Source: Listeria immobilis (GTDB lineage: Bacteria; Bacillota; Bacilli; Lactobacillales; Listeriaceae). From it: DNA of 64,000 bases. Of the stretch, positions 46,627-55,778 are shown piece after piece. Within the stretch, counting starts at the first letter, position 1. Every line of letters starts with the position of its first letter. The notes beneath the pieces are model-generated. The model was not told the DNA's origin, searched no databases, and was given only the letters and a program-made list of their open reading frames with translations. The position numbers and the translations under genes were made by a program. The stretch covers positions 62,001 through 126,000 of the forward strand of contig NZ_JAASTZ010000001.1 of NCBI RefSeq assembly GCF_014322765.1. The letters are read 5' to 3'.

Positions 46627-47727
46627 TTGAATATTCAATTACAACAAAAACTAACTTTATTACCTGATTCACCAGGTTGTTATATATATAAAGATGAAAA
46701 GCAAGAAATTCTCTATATCGGCAAATCTAAATGTCTAAAAAACCGTGTAAAGTCTTATTTTACTGGTAAGCAAATTGGTAAAACAGCTCGACTTGTCCGG
46801 CAAATTAGCGATTTAGAGCTTATTATTACAACGACAGAAAAAGAAGCATTGCTACTAGAAATGATTTTAATTCAAAAATACCAGCCGCCCTTTAATGTTA
46901 TGTTAAAGGAAGGTCCGAGCTACCCATATATTAAAATTACAAATGAAAAAAATCCGCATATTGAAGTAGTGGTAGAAACAAAAGCAGATGGTGCACACTA
47001 TTTTGGTCCTTATCCAGGCCGTTATTCTGTAAGGCAAACGGTGGCATTATTAGAAAAACTTTTCCCATTATGTAGATGTGAAGGAAAACCAGGCCGTCCT
47101 TGTTTATATTATCATTTAGGATTATGCTTAGGCCCATGCCAAGCAGAAATTGAACCGGCTGTATATCAAGCTCAAATTCAAAAAATTTCGCGATTTTTAG
47201 AAGGTGATGTTAAAGATATCAAAGCAAAATTAACAGAAGATATGCAAATCGCGACAGAAAAATTACAATTTGAACGAGCGGCAGAACTACGAGATACTAT
47301 TCACGCTATTAATGAAACAATTGAAAAGCAGCATATTATTTTTCCGGGTTTAAAAAATCGTGATATTATCGGTTGCTACACAGAAGATAATTATTTAAGC
47401 GTTTTTGTCTTTTTTGTTCGTAATGGTGCAATTAACGGGACTAAGTGGCACGTTTTTCAAATTCAAAAATCACTACAAGAAGATTTAGCGGATTTTATCA
47501 ATCAATTTTATCAAGATCCGAATAACATCTGGCCTAAAGAGCTATTAATTGCAGAAAAACTAAATAAAAATTCTTTATCAACCAATCTTCAAAAAGCAAG
47601 TTCATTTCCACAAAAAGGCGGAAAAAAGAAGCAAATAGATTTAGCAGTCGAAAATGCGAAGAGCACATATATTGCATATACTAAAATGAAAGAATACGAT
47701 TTTGAAAATCAATTAAAAAATACTTAG
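46627..47727 (+). CDS. Short UvrC-like protein (GIY-YIG and UVR domains, no RNase H domain)
   Basis: 366 residues from TTG 46627 (AGAGGAGG at 46611-46618). The GIY-YIG nuclease is at 12-90 (PGCYIYKDEKQEILYIGKS...VKSYF), then the Cys-rich region CRCEGKPGRPCLYYHLGLCLGPC (about 158-180), typical of UvrC iron-sulfur ligands, and the UvrB-binding UVR helices (about 200-245). UvrC normally runs to about 600 residues with an RNase H-like second nuclease and HhH2. Here the sequence stops just where that domain would begin. It may make only one of the two incisions, like Cho. Natural short form or truncation product cannot be decided here; a short unrelated fragment follows. Confidence 0.85.
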   Translation: MNIQLQQKLTLLPDSPGCYIYKDEKQEILYIGKSKCLKNRVKSYFTGKQIGKTARLVRQISDLELIITTTEKEALLLEMILIQKYQPPFNVMLKEGPSYPYIKITNEKNPHIEVVVETKADGAHYFGPYPGRYSVRQTVALLEKLFPLCRCEGKPGRPCLYYHLGLCLGPCQAEIEPAVYQAQIQKISRFLEGDVKDIKAKLTEDMQIATEKLQFERAAELRDTIHAINETIEKQHIIFPGLKNRDIIGCYTEDNYLSVFVFFVRNGAINGTKWHVFQIQKSLQEDLADFINQFYQDPNNIWPKELLIAEKLNKNSLSTNLQKASSFPQKGGKKKQIDLAVENAKSTYIAYTKMKEYDFENQLKNT

Positions 47728-47736
47728 AAGCTAACG

Positions 47737-47850
47737 GGTTATTCATTGGCTCAGATTGTAGAAAAATGTTTGGGAATTGACTACAATGACAGTGCTGGTG
47801 AGATTTTCTATTACCTAATTGGCGATTCCTGGAAGCTTCCATTAAATTAA
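47737..47850 (+). pseudogene. 37-codon C-terminal fragment after the UvrC-like gene
   Basis: An open frame reads GYSLAQIVEKCLGIDYNDS and on to GDSWKLPLN before TAA 47848-47850. It has protein-like composition but no start codon or ribosome site. I do not recognise the family. It is probably the tail of a deleted gene. Confidence 0.4.
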
Positions 47851-47876
47851 TAGCAATTTCTCATTTACTTTGAGCC

Positions 47877-47903
47877 CCTAACGTCACTGTTAGGTCTTTT
47901 TTT
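47877..47903 (+). terminator. Terminator before the LXG locus
   Basis: CCTAAC (47877-47882) / GTTAGG (47889-47894), followed by TCTTTTTTT. Confidence 0.75.
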
Positions 47904-48036
47904 ATGCAAAAAAATACGTCAATCATAAATGTTTTTAGGCGTCTTGCTCCATGTTTTTTCTAGCATTCCCATTTGTGAATGATATAATAAGAACAGGAGA
48001 ATGGACTCCTAACAAAAGAAGAGAGGATACGAATAC

Positions 48037-48060
48037 ATGCAACGGGAGGAAAAACTATGA
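48037..48060 (+). CDS. Possible leader peptide coupled to the LXG gene
   Basis: ATG 48037 has GAGAGGA at 48021-48027 upstream and encodes seven residues (MQREEKL). Its TGA stop overlaps the LXG start as ATGA (48057-48060). The LXG gene has its own GGGAGGA within this leader. It could couple translation or be coincidental. Confidence 0.3.
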   Translation: MQREEKL

Positions 48061-49586
48061 GTATCGATATGTACGTATCAAAATCCAAAGCCCAAGCGAC
48101 GAGTACCAGCCAAGTTTGCCAGCAACATTTAGAAGGCTATGAAGCAATCCAACAAGCAATCAGTCAGTTCACCCTCGAGCCTTTTTTAAAAGGAAAAGCA
48201 TATGATTCGGCCAAAGCTTATTATAGCACCGTGCTCTATCCCCTCGTGCAGGGAGGGATTTTGTTAACCGAAGCGACCGAGGAGGCCGTCAAAAAATTTC
48301 CAGAACGGTACCAAAGTGAAGTGGACAGTGGGGATCTCAAACAGTCCGAACTAGAAGAACAAATACGACGAGTCAATGAACTCATCCACCAAGCGAATGA
48401 CCTAGAGAACCAAGTGAGGCAATCCCCATTATCTGAAACAGATCAGCAAATCCAGCTGCAACTTAATCAAGCCTTACTGGAAGCGTATCAAACAAGCAAA
48501 CAAGAACTAGAAGAAAAGCTTCAAAAATTAATCGCCTTTCACGCAAGTTCGCCCAGTATTTTTTCCGAAATTGCGAGTTTGAAACAGGCGATTGATCAAG
48601 GGCTAGCCCAAACAAAGACCGCATGGAATCCGACAACGGGTACCTTTATGATTCCAAGTCAAGAAAAACTAGGGTGGGCCAATACCATTCGAGCTTTTCA
48701 ACAGAAAAAAGAGGCGCAAGAAGAACCAGATACGACGGGCCGAACCTATACACGAATAGACTTAGGAAACGGGACATACATATGGGCATGGTCCAAAGAT
48801 GGCCGTACACTGACCCAAGACGATATTCAATTCACCGTAAAACATGATAAATGGGCAGGAAAAGATGGTGGCTTAGGAAAAATGCTAGCCCAAGCAGAAG
48901 CAATGAAAGCCGAAGCAAAAGACTTTGACCCAGTGAAAGCAATAAAAGAAATAGCCGACCTCTTTACACCAATAGGAGACGGTGCTAGAGTGGTGACAGG
49001 AGAAGACCCGATAACCGGAGACAAGCTGTCATGGGGCGAACGAGGACTCTCCTTGTTATTTATCATTCCACTTGCGAAAGTAGGCAAATATGGGAGCAAA
49101 GGGTTTAAATTTGTTTACGAAGGCATAGAAGACGCAAATAAGATTCATAAAAAAGCAGACAAGGTGAAAGAGGCAGAAAAGAGTACGAAGAAAGCTAGTG
49201 GGGCTGGAACAGAGATTGGGAAATATTCTGTAGAAACTTTAAATAGAGACCAAGCTAGGACAGTAGTTGAAAATCTTTTAGACAATGGAGAAATAAGTTT
49301 AAAAGATTTACAAAATATGGTGCCAGAAGGAACCCCAAATACATTTAAACCTACAGATGCTATAAAAAATGGGGCGAAATATGAATTCCAATTATCTGAT
49401 GGTCAGAAGGCTATTATTAGATGGCATGAACCAGACCCTATTGCAGCAGCGAAATTTCCTAACTCAGCATCAGGCTCAAGTTGGACTGCTCAAATTAAGA
49501 TAGGGAATAAACAAGTAACTGTTGATGGATTATGGACGAAAAAACAAAATTCGAATGAAGTTCATGTTCCAATTCAAGGGAGGTAA
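48057..49586 (+). CDS. LXG-domain polymorphic toxin (type VII secretion effector)
   Basis: 509 residues. Residues 1-200 are a helical LXG domain beginning SIDMYVSKSKAQA, with the L-x-G as LKG in PFLKGKAYDSAKAYY (about 43-57) and coiled coils; this targets toxins to the T7SSb secretion system. A linker at 200-290 includes NGTYIWAWSKDG. A pre-toxin module with PIGDGARVVTGEDPITG (about 303-320) and a hydrophobic stretch follow. The last about 120 residues are the toxin, with RWHEPDP and a final VHVPIQGR; the paired His residues resemble predicted RNase toxins of the Ntox30 kind (inference). The toxin part is visibly more AT-rich than the LXG part. The small helical partner genes usual before LXG toxins are absent. 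Confidence 0.88.
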   Translation: MSIDMYVSKSKAQATSTSQVCQQHLEGYEAIQQAISQFTLEPFLKGKAYDSAKAYYSTVLYPLVQGGILLTEATEEAVKKFPERYQSEVDSGDLKQSELEEQIRRVNELIHQANDLENQVRQSPLSETDQQIQLQLNQALLEAYQTSKQELEEKLQKLIAFHASSPSIFSEIASLKQAIDQGLAQTKTAWNPTTGTFMIPSQEKLGWANTIRAFQQKKEAQEEPDTTGRTYTRIDLGNGTYIWAWSKDGRTLTQDDIQFTVKHDKWAGKDGGLGKMLAQAEAMKAEAKDFDPVKAIKEIADLFTPIGDGARVVTGEDPITGDKLSWGERGLSLLFIIPLAKVGKYGSKGFKFVYEGIEDANKIHKKADKVKEAEKSTKKASGAGTEIGKYSVETLNRDQARTVVENLLDNGEISLKDLQNMVPEGTPNTFKPTDAIKNGAKYEFQLSDGQKAIIRWHEPDPIAAAKFPNSASGSSWTAQIKIGNKQVTVDGLWTKKQNSNEVHVPIQGR

Positions 49587-49590
49587 TAGA

Positions 49591-50040
49591 ATGGAAAAAG
49601 TCATGAAAAAAGAGGATTACTCTGAAATGCCATGGATGTCTGTAGATAAACTTTATTTGTTATTTGAACAAGCTATTATGGACTTTAAAAATGAAAAATT
49701 AACTAAGAAAGAATTTTTTGATATTTTAGATGAATTGATGATGAGACAAGGGGATACTTACGAAAATTTGAAAGAACCTCTAAGAAGTGAATTAGACGAT
49801 GTTTTATGCAGCTTATGGAATACAGAAAATTATGATGATGTGGATATAATTACATCATTATTAATAAATCTGGGATTGAAAAAGACTTATAACAAAATGA
49901 AAGAATCCATTAAAGACACTTCAAATATATCTTCAGAAATACTTGAAGAAATAGAAGATACTATTGAAGAGGTAGGAGATAATGTAGAAGATCCTTACCA
50001 TGATTACATGAAAAAAACAACAGAACAAAATCACGAATAA
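49591..50040 (+). CDS. Probable immunity protein of the LXG toxin
   Basis: 149 residues, acidic and helical (LTKKEFFDILDELMMRQGDT; EILEEIEDTIEEVGDNVEDP), no signal peptide. It starts 4 bp after the toxin stop, and its AAGGGAGG ribosome site overlaps the toxin's last codons, so the two are cotranslated. Position, size and charge are those of cytosolic immunity proteins. I recognise no named immunity family. Confidence 0.8.
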   Translation: MEKVMKKEDYSEMPWMSVDKLYLLFEQAIMDFKNEKLTKKEFFDILDELMMRQGDTYENLKEPLRSELDDVLCSLWNTENYDDVDIITSLLINLGLKKTYNKMKESIKDTSNISSEILEEIEDTIEEVGDNVEDPYHDYMKKTTEQNHE

Positions 50041-50080
50041 TCAATAAAATAAAAAGGCACTTTACTATCTGATTGTGGTG

Positions 50081-50124
50081 CGTCCCAAAAGTTAGACAAA
50101 AAAATCTAACTTTGGGGCGTATTT
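50081..50124 (+). repeat. Hairpin resembling an insertion-sequence end
   Basis: CGTCCCAAAAGTTAGA (50081-50096) pairs with TCTAACTTTGGGGCG (50105-50119), one bulge and one G-U. CCCAAAAGTTAGACA-like ends are common in IS3-family elements. With the T-rich tail it can also act as a terminator for the immunity gene. Confidence 0.5.
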
Positions 50125-50160
50125 TGATTGTCTAAATGCAGCCACTCGTATCATAAAATT

Positions 50161-50289
50161 ATAGGGTTCTTGACAAGTACACTTGGCGGGTACAGTAACA
50201 TAGAAAAAGGAACAGTAAGACTTTCACATCAAAATGCCGTTATTTTAAGCGAAATTTTAATGTGCGATTTAAAATGTTTTTACCAATGA
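50161..50289 (+). pseudogene. Coding-like fragment in the decayed region
   Basis: 42 codons including GFLTSTLGGYSNIEKGTVRL and SHQNAVILSEILMC end at TGA 50287-50289. No start or ribosome site is present. Unrecognised. Confidence 0.3.
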
Positions 50290-50356
50290 AATAGAGAAAG
50301 GGACATAAGAGATAAAGATAATATCCCTTACGACACGGTTAATATGGAAAAATAAT

Positions 50357-50392
50357 GAGAAGGCACACGTTTTGAGTGCTTTCCTTTTTTTA
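50357..50392 (+). terminator. Hairpin with T-run in the decayed region
   Basis: AAGGCAC / GTGCTTT around a 9-nt loop, followed by CCTTTTTTT. Confidence 0.6.
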
Positions 50393-50462
50393 TAAAAACA
50401 TTCAGTAAGGATAATCATTACTAAATGAGGGAAATCTAGCTAACACCTTAAAGTTGATTTTT

Positions 50463-50540
50463 GTAGAATCGTTTGGAGAAGATTTGTTTTTTAGAGATAA
50501 CGAGCTTGACATAGCTAAGAAATTGTTAAACATAAAGTAA
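50463..50540 (+). pseudogene. 25-codon gene tail, possible degenerate immunity gene
   Basis: The frame reads VESFGEDLFFRDNELDIAKK and on to a TAA at 50538-50540. The bases after this stop resemble those after the immunity gene stop (both AAT-AAAT-AAAAGG-CTTTA...ATC), suggesting a related gene once stood here. Confidence 0.4.
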
Positions 50541-50618
50541 ATTAAATGAAAAGGTGCTTTATCATCAGGCTAGTAATAAATGATAATTGCTAGGATAGCA
50601 GGGGCGAACCCAAATTTA

Positions 50619-50656
50619 GAAGAACAAACCACTTAAATTTGGTTTGTTCTTTTATT
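50619..50656 (+). terminator. Intrinsic terminator in the decayed region
   Basis: AGAACAAACC (50621-50630) / GGTTTGTTCT (50641-50650), followed by TTTAT. Confidence 0.8.
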
Positions 50657-50742
50657 TGAATTCAAATTTTGTATGCCCATTTTGGCTTTAAAACCCATAA
50701 AAAAACATGAAAAATACAAATTTAAAGCCACGCATCGAGCAC

Positions 50743-50784
50743 CTCAGTTCTCAAAGGTTAAACAATGAGAACTTTCTTTTTTTC
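50743..50784 (+). terminator. Second intrinsic terminator in the decayed region
   Basis: AGTTCTCA (50746-50753) / TGAGAACT (50766-50773), followed by TTCTTTTTTT. No gene immediately precedes it. Confidence 0.75.
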
Positions 50785-51089
50785 CTTATTATAGACAAAG
50801 GTACAGCCTTTTACATAGCCAATTAGTCATCTTTTTCAGGCTTATGGTTGCAAAAGTAAGCAGTGTTATTTTCGAAAGTCCGAGATAATTAGTCCATTTC
50901 ATACCGTACTTTCCTACTAAGATAACGGTTTTCCATTGGCTTCTTTTGTTTGAGATATTGAAAATCTTATCATAATTAACTATGGTCAATAACCTTGCCT
51001 TATGGTAAAATCTTACGAGTACGGAAAAAATTTAATGCTACATAAAATACAGAAATCAAAGCAAAAGAAACATAGAGGGAGGACAAACT

Positions 51090-52532
51090 ATGAAGAAATT
51101 TTCACGCTTCATACTTATAATGGCGATTGCATGTGTTGCCATGTTCATTTTCACAGGAAACGGGGTAAATGCAAAAGCGGCCGAAGAAACATACTTAATT
51201 GGAACTGATACAACCTTTGCCCCTTTTGAATTTGAGAAAAACGGTGAGCAAGTAGGGATTGATATGGATATCCTTAAAGCCATCGCCAAAGATCAAAATT
51301 TTGAATACGAGATTAAAGCAATGGGATTCAATGCAGCAGTTCAAGCGCTTGAAGCCAATCAAGTAGACGGTGTTATTGCTGGAATGAGTATTACCGATGA
51401 GCGAAAACAAAAATTTGATTTCTCTGATCCATACTTTGATTCCGGAGTTGTTATGGGAATTTTAAAAGATAACGACGAAATCAAAAGTTATGATGACCTT
51501 AAAGGGAAAAAAGTAGCTGTTAAAACAGGTACAGAAGGTTATGCCTTTGCAGAAAAAATTAAAGATAAATATGATTTTGATATTGTTGTTTTTGATGATT
51601 CAGCCCAAATGTATGATGATGTTAAAACAAGAAATTCCGTGGCATGTTTCGATGATTATCCTGTACTAGCTTATGGCGTTCAAACAGGAAACGGCTTAAA
51701 AATTGTTACTAAAAAAGAAAAAGGTAATTCTTATGGATTTGCTGTTAATAAAGGCAAAAACAAAGAACTACTAGAAAAATTCAATGCTGGTTTAGTAAAT
51801 ATCAAAGCAAGCGGTGAATATGATGATATTCTTAAAAGTTATTTAGGTAAAGATGCTGTAAAAGAAAACACCACAGAAAAAGGTTTTATGGGAATTATTA
51901 AATCTTCCTGGCCAGCGCTTTTAGCTGGAATGTGGTTAACAATTCGCTTAGCAGTTGTTTCATTAATTATTGCCTTTATTATTGGTATTACTTTTGGCTT
52001 TATGAAAGTTAGTAACAGCAAAATATTACGTGGAATTGCTACTGTTTATGTGGATATTTTCCGCGGAACGCCGCTAATTGTACAAGCATTCTTCTTTTAT
52101 TTTGGTATTCCAGCAGCACTTGATTTTAGGATGCCAGTATTTCTAGCCGGGGTGATTGCGCTTAGCTTAAACGCGGGAGCCTATATGGTTGAAATTGTAC
52201 GTGGCGGAATTCAATCGGTCGACAAGGGCCAAATGGAAGCAGCTAGAAGTCTAGGTTTACCACATAAAAAAGCGATGTTAAAAGTCGTTTTACCACAAGC
52301 TATTCGAATGATGATTCCATCCTTTATTAATCAGTTCGTTATCACTTTAAAAGATACCTCGATTATGTCGGCAATCGGACTAGTTGAATTAACACAATCT
52401 GGAAAAATTATCATGGCGCGTACCTTTGAAAGTACATGGACATGGCTTATCATTGGAATCATGTACCTGATTGTAATTACCATTTTAACAAAAGTGTCGG
52501 ATCGTTTAGAAAGGAGGGTACGAAATGACTAA
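51090..52532 (+). CDS. Glutamine/polar amino acid ABC transporter, fused binding protein and permease
   Basis: 480 residues. Signal peptide (1-33) ending NAKA; periplasmic-binding domain SBP_bac_3 at about 35-260 ([32 protein letters not shown]); permease at about 265-480 with the HEQ_1TM-type motif [15 protein letters not shown] and EAA loop [22 protein letters not shown]. The fusion tethers the substrate-binding domain to the outer membrane face of the channel. The start has GGGAGGA upstream. It overlaps the ATPase gene by 8 bp. Confidence 0.95.
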   Translation: MKKFSRFILIMAIACVAMFIFTGNGVNAKAAEETYLIGTDTTFAPFEFEKNGEQVGIDMDILKAIAKDQNFEYEIKAMGFNAAVQALEANQVDGVIAGMSITDERKQKFDFSDPYFDSGVVMGILKDNDEIKSYDDLKGKKVAVKTGTEGYAFAEKIKDKYDFDIVVFDDSAQMYDDVKTRNSVACFDDYPVLAYGVQTGNGLKIVTKKEKGNSYGFAVNKGKNKELLEKFNAGLVNIKASGEYDDILKSYLGKDAVKENTTEKGFMGIIKSSWPALLAGMWLTIRLAVVSLIIAFIIGITFGFMKVSNSKILRGIATVYVDIFRGTPLIVQAFFFYFGIPAALDFRMPVFLAGVIALSLNAGAYMVEIVRGGIQSVDKGQMEAARSLGLPHKKAMLKVVLPQAIRMMIPSFINQFVITLKDTSIMSAIGLVELTQSGKIIMARTFESTWTWLIIGIMYLIVITILTKVSDRLERRVRND

Positions 52533-53253
52533 ACTCAAAGTAACCGGACTTAAAAAAAGTTTTGGCGCGAATGAAGTGCTAAAAGGCATTGATATCGAAG
52601 TGAAAGAAGGCGAAGTGGTTTGCGTAATTGGGCCATCTGGTTCCGGAAAAAGCACCTTCCTTCGCTGCATGAACAACTTAGAAGAAATTACAGCCGGAGA
52701 AATCATTGTCGATGATTTTAACATTACTGATAAAAAAGTAGATATTAACAAAGTACGCGAAAATATCGGAATGGTGTTTCAACATTTTAACCTATTCCCA
52801 CATTTATCCGTCTTAGAAAATATCACGCTTGCTCCGGTAGAACTGAAAAAAATGGATAAAGAAGCGGCGAAAAGTAATGCGCTTCGTTTATTAGAACAAG
52901 TGGGTCTAAAAGAAAAAGCAGATGAATACCCAAGTCAACTTTCTGGGGGGCAAAAACAGCGGGTTGCGATTGCTAGAGCTCTTGCAATGGATCCAGATAT
53001 TATGCTATTCGATGAACCAACCTCTGCACTCGATCCAGAAATGGTCGGAGAAGTACTAGCCGTTATGAAAGAGCTGGCTAAAGGCGGGATGACAATGATG
53101 ATTGTAACGCACGAAATGGGATTTGCTCGTGAAGTTGGCGATCGGGTTATCTTTATGGATGGTGGCTATATCGTTGAAGAAGGTAAACCAGCAGATATAT
53201 TTGACCATCCAACAAATCAAAGAACGATTAGCTTTTTAGATAAAGTTTTGTAA
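52525..53253 (+). CDS. Amino acid ABC transporter ATPase (GlnQ-like)
   Basis: 242 residues: Walker [11 protein letters not shown]-loop FQHFNLFPH, signature [15 protein letters not shown], Walker [15 protein letters not shown] and H-loop [11 protein letters not shown], all typical of the polar amino acid importer family. AAAGGAGGG lies within the end of the permease gene, so the two are translationally linked. Confidence 0.96.
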   Translation: MTKLKVTGLKKSFGANEVLKGIDIEVKEGEVVCVIGPSGSGKSTFLRCMNNLEEITAGEIIVDDFNITDKKVDINKVRENIGMVFQHFNLFPHLSVLENITLAPVELKKMDKEAAKSNALRLLEQVGLKEKADEYPSQLSGGQKQRVAIARALAMDPDIMLFDEPTSALDPEMVGEVLAVMKELAKGGMTMMIVTHEMGFAREVGDRVIFMDGGYIVEEGKPADIFDHPTNQRTISFLDKVL

Positions 53254-53266
53254 AAAAATAATCACT

Positions 53267-53316
53267 AAAAACAGAAATTCTCTTTAGTAACCAATAGAGA
53301 ATTTCTGTTTTTTTTG
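53267..53316 (+). terminator. Terminator of the amino acid ABC operon
   Basis: A 16-bp perfect stem (53268-53283 and 53296-53311), followed by T residues. Confidence 0.92.
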
Positions 53317-53606
53317 GTCTGAAACAGTACATCTAGAAAAAAATAATGACTAAAAAAAATAAGATTCAAGCTGCTTTTTTAGAAAAAAAGTCTATTTTTA
53401 GACAAAAATAAAAGTTTGGAATGGCTCAGTACCAACGATTTATAATTTTATATATTCGCTATAAATATACTTTCACGTTTTTGACACAATATAATTTTTT
53501 TTCTTTATGGAATGATTCATTTTACTTGGGGGACGTTTATAATATTTTTGTATCGGATGATGCAATTATTGAAGCAACCTATTTTATACTACAAGGAGAT
53601 TGGAAC

Positions 53607-55493
53607 ATGAAGAAAATATTTAAGCTTTTAGTCATTATTTGTGTTGTGATTGTCAGTGCAGTTCCGTTCAGCACTTTTGCAAAAGAAACGGATGCTACTG
53701 ATATAGAACAAGAAACTACAGCTTTAAAAGGGGATAATTTGGAAACGACTACTCCAGATAATCAAACAGAAATAAAAGACGAGTCAACTGCAACGGAAGA
53801 CAAAGCTAAAGAAACTACAAGTAAAACAGAAAGTGGCACAAAAGAACCCCCCGAACCAATATTAATGGCTGGTGATGCTAGTGAGACCAATTTAATTCCA
53901 GATGCTAATTTAAGAGCGACCATTAATACGGAACTGGAAAAACCAACCGATTATTTGCCAACGGAAGCTGATCTGAGAAGTATAAGCGGAAGCCTAAATT
54001 TAAGAAATACAACTTATACAACCCTTGATGGTTTACAGTATTTAAAAAATGTCATTGCACTACAAGCTGTGGGAATTACTGCACCAGATGGGGATTTATC
54101 TTATATTGCTCAAATGAGTAGCTTAGCATATTTACAAATCAATACTAGTAGCTTTAAAACGACTGCAGGACTTGAAGCACTTACTAGCTTAAGGAATTTC
54201 CAATGGACCAATAACGGTCAAGCAGGTTCAGGTTCAGGTAATGAAATAGGTGATAATTTTGATCCAAGAACAGCCTATGATTTTTCATTTGTACCAAATA
54301 ACACAGCATTGAAATATTTAGAGATTGAGGGAGTATATTCCGTTGATCCAAAATATAGCTTCTTAAGTGACTTACCAGATTTAGAGCACCTAAACATCAC
54401 TATTTCTAACATGAATGATGTTTCATCACTTGCAGGGGCAGATAAATTAACTTATCTTAATGTAAGTGCAAATTATATTGGTGATATATCTCCACTAAAA
54501 GATCACCCTGTTTATAATAATATCAGTGCAAGTGACCAAGTAGTTGTATTACCTGGAAAAGACGTATACGCAGGTGATAGTTTAACCATTGATAAACCGA
54601 TTAAACCTGATTCATCAGCAATGGAATATACGCTTCCTTCGAATCCAGTTACTACGATTTCTGGAGATACAATTGTCATGTCGAATATTACTAATGATTG
54701 TATTGTGAACTATCGATTATATAATTACGAAACTGGGAAAAATGATATTTCTACTCCAGGCGTTAAGATGAACTTTAAGAGTACTGAATTTACAGCTGGT
54801 CAATTTAGTGGACAGATCATCCAACCAATAAATGTACAAGCTCCAGCAGTGGATGCAGCACCAGTTACTGTGAAATATGTAGATGAAAGTGGAACAAAGC
54901 TAGCAGATGATACTGTTTTAAACGGTAAAGTTGATGAAACTTATACCACCACAGCAAAAACAATCGAAAACTACCAACTGAAAGAAACGCCTGCGAATCA
55001 AACCGGTACTTTCACATCAGAGCCTCAAACAGTAACTTATGTTTATACGCTAAATGACGGGGCACCAGTTACGGTGAACTATGTAGATGAAAATGGTCAA
55101 AATATAGCGCCTTCAGATACATTAATTGGGAAAATTGGCATTGCTTATCAAACAAGTGCAAAAACGATAGACGGTTATAAACTAACTAATACACCGACAA
55201 ACGCATCTGGAGTTTTTGGAGTGGATGCGAAAACAGTCACATATGAGTATGAAAAAGAAACCAACATTGACCCAGTAGACCCAGTAGACCCAGTAGACCC
55301 AGTAGACCCAGTAGACCCAGTAGACCCAACAGATCCAACGAATCCACTTAATCCTACTTCTGATCCAGGTGTAGTTAAAGCAACAGAAAAAGCTAACTTG
55401 CCTCACACCGGTGGTACAACAAATCATTCCATGGGCTTAACGCTGGGAAGTTTGTTCCTTGTGTCGGGAGTTATTTTACTAAGAAGAAAGTGA
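53607..55493 (+). CDS. LRR-MucBP LPXTG surface protein
   Basis: 628 residues from ATG 53607 with AAGGAG nine bases upstream; the frame is open further left but the preceding part is not protein-like. Signal peptide (VIICVVIVSAVPFSTFA), Glu/Thr-rich linker, an internalin-type cap (LIPDANLRATINTELEKP), irregular LRRs (about 130-310), a beta domain, two MucBP domains (about 415-480 and 485-552), a DPV repeat spacer, and LPHTG near 600 with helix and basic tail. It is probably a wall-anchored adhesin for mucin-like glycans. The next gene is a degenerate tandem copy. Confidence 0.92.
   Translation: MKKIFKLLVIICVVIVSAVPFSTFAKETDATDIEQETTALKGDNLETTTPDNQTEIKDESTATEDKAKETTSKTESGTKEPPEPILMAGDASETNLIPDANLRATINTELEKPTDYLPTEADLRSISGSLNLRNTTYTTLDGLQYLKNVIALQAVGITAPDGDLSYIAQMSSLAYLQINTSSFKTTAGLEALTSLRNFQWTNNGQAGSGSGNEIGDNFDPRTAYDFSFVPNNTALKYLEIEGVYSVDPKYSFLSDLPDLEHLNITISNMNDVSSLAGADKLTYLNVSANYIGDISPLKDHPVYNNISASDQVVVLPGKDVYAGDSLTIDKPIKPDSSAMEYTLPSNPVTTISGDTIVMSNITNDCIVNYRLYNYETGKNDISTPGVKMNFKSTEFTAGQFSGQIIQPINVQAPAVDAAPVTVKYVDESGTKLADDTVLNGKVDETYTTTAKTIENYQLKETPANQTGTFTSEPQTVTYVYTLNDGAPVTVNYVDENGQNIAPSDTLIGKIGIAYQTSAKTIDGYKLTNTPTNASGVFGVDAKTVTYEYEKETNIDPVDPVDPVDPVDPVDPVDPTDPTNPLNPTSDPGVVKATEKANLPHTGGTTNHSMGLTLGSLFLVSGVILLRRK
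55269..55331 (+). repeat. 9-bp tandem repeat encoding Asp-Pro-Val
   Basis: GACCCAGTA occurs six times without change (55269-55322), followed by the variant GACCCAACA. Copy-number changes stay in frame and alter only the wall-spacer length. Confidence 0.95.
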
Positions 55494-55506
55494 ACATCTA
55501 ATTTTC

Positions 55507-55541
55507 AAAAGAAGGGCTGAAAAATCTCAGCTCTTCTTTTA
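55507..55541 (+). terminator. Terminator of the LRR-MucBP gene
   Basis: AAAAGAAGGGCTGA (55507-55520) / TCAGCTCTTCTTTT (55527-55540), one G-U. Confidence 0.85.
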
Positions 55542-55778
55542 AAGTTATAAATGAAACTACAAAGCTTGAAGGAATACTAAACCTAGCCTTGCGGTGAGAA
55601 CACCAGCTAAAAGAAGCAACTACATCAGAATTTTTTTTGCGAAAATGTGAAAAACTATTTGTTCAAACGTTCGCAAAATTCGTTTTTCAGAATCAGTTAG
55701 GACTACTTCTCTAGCTGTTGAAATAAAAGCAACTGCCACTTTTGACAAAAAACAGAGTACATATTACAAGGAGAATGG

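Larger units (their letters stand above)
50041..51089. other. Decayed region downstream of the immunity gene
   Basis: Over 1 kb without an intact gene. It holds four hairpins and at least two short coding-like fragments (50161-50289 and 50463-50540). Sequence after the immunity stop codon is repeated after the second fragment's stop. A minus-strand frame of 66 codons (50789-50989) has no support. The region looks like an immunity or toxin-cassette array eroded by deletions. Confidence 0.6.

Noticed and set aside
47951-48142. 63-codon frame overlapping the start of the LXG gene
   Set aside because: It runs out of frame through a well-defined LXG start and contains nothing protein-like; no ribosome site.
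50789-50989. 66-codon minus-strand frame downstream of the toxin locus
   Set aside because: Starts at TTG with a poor ribosome site and has no recognised family; kept only as part of the decayed region.
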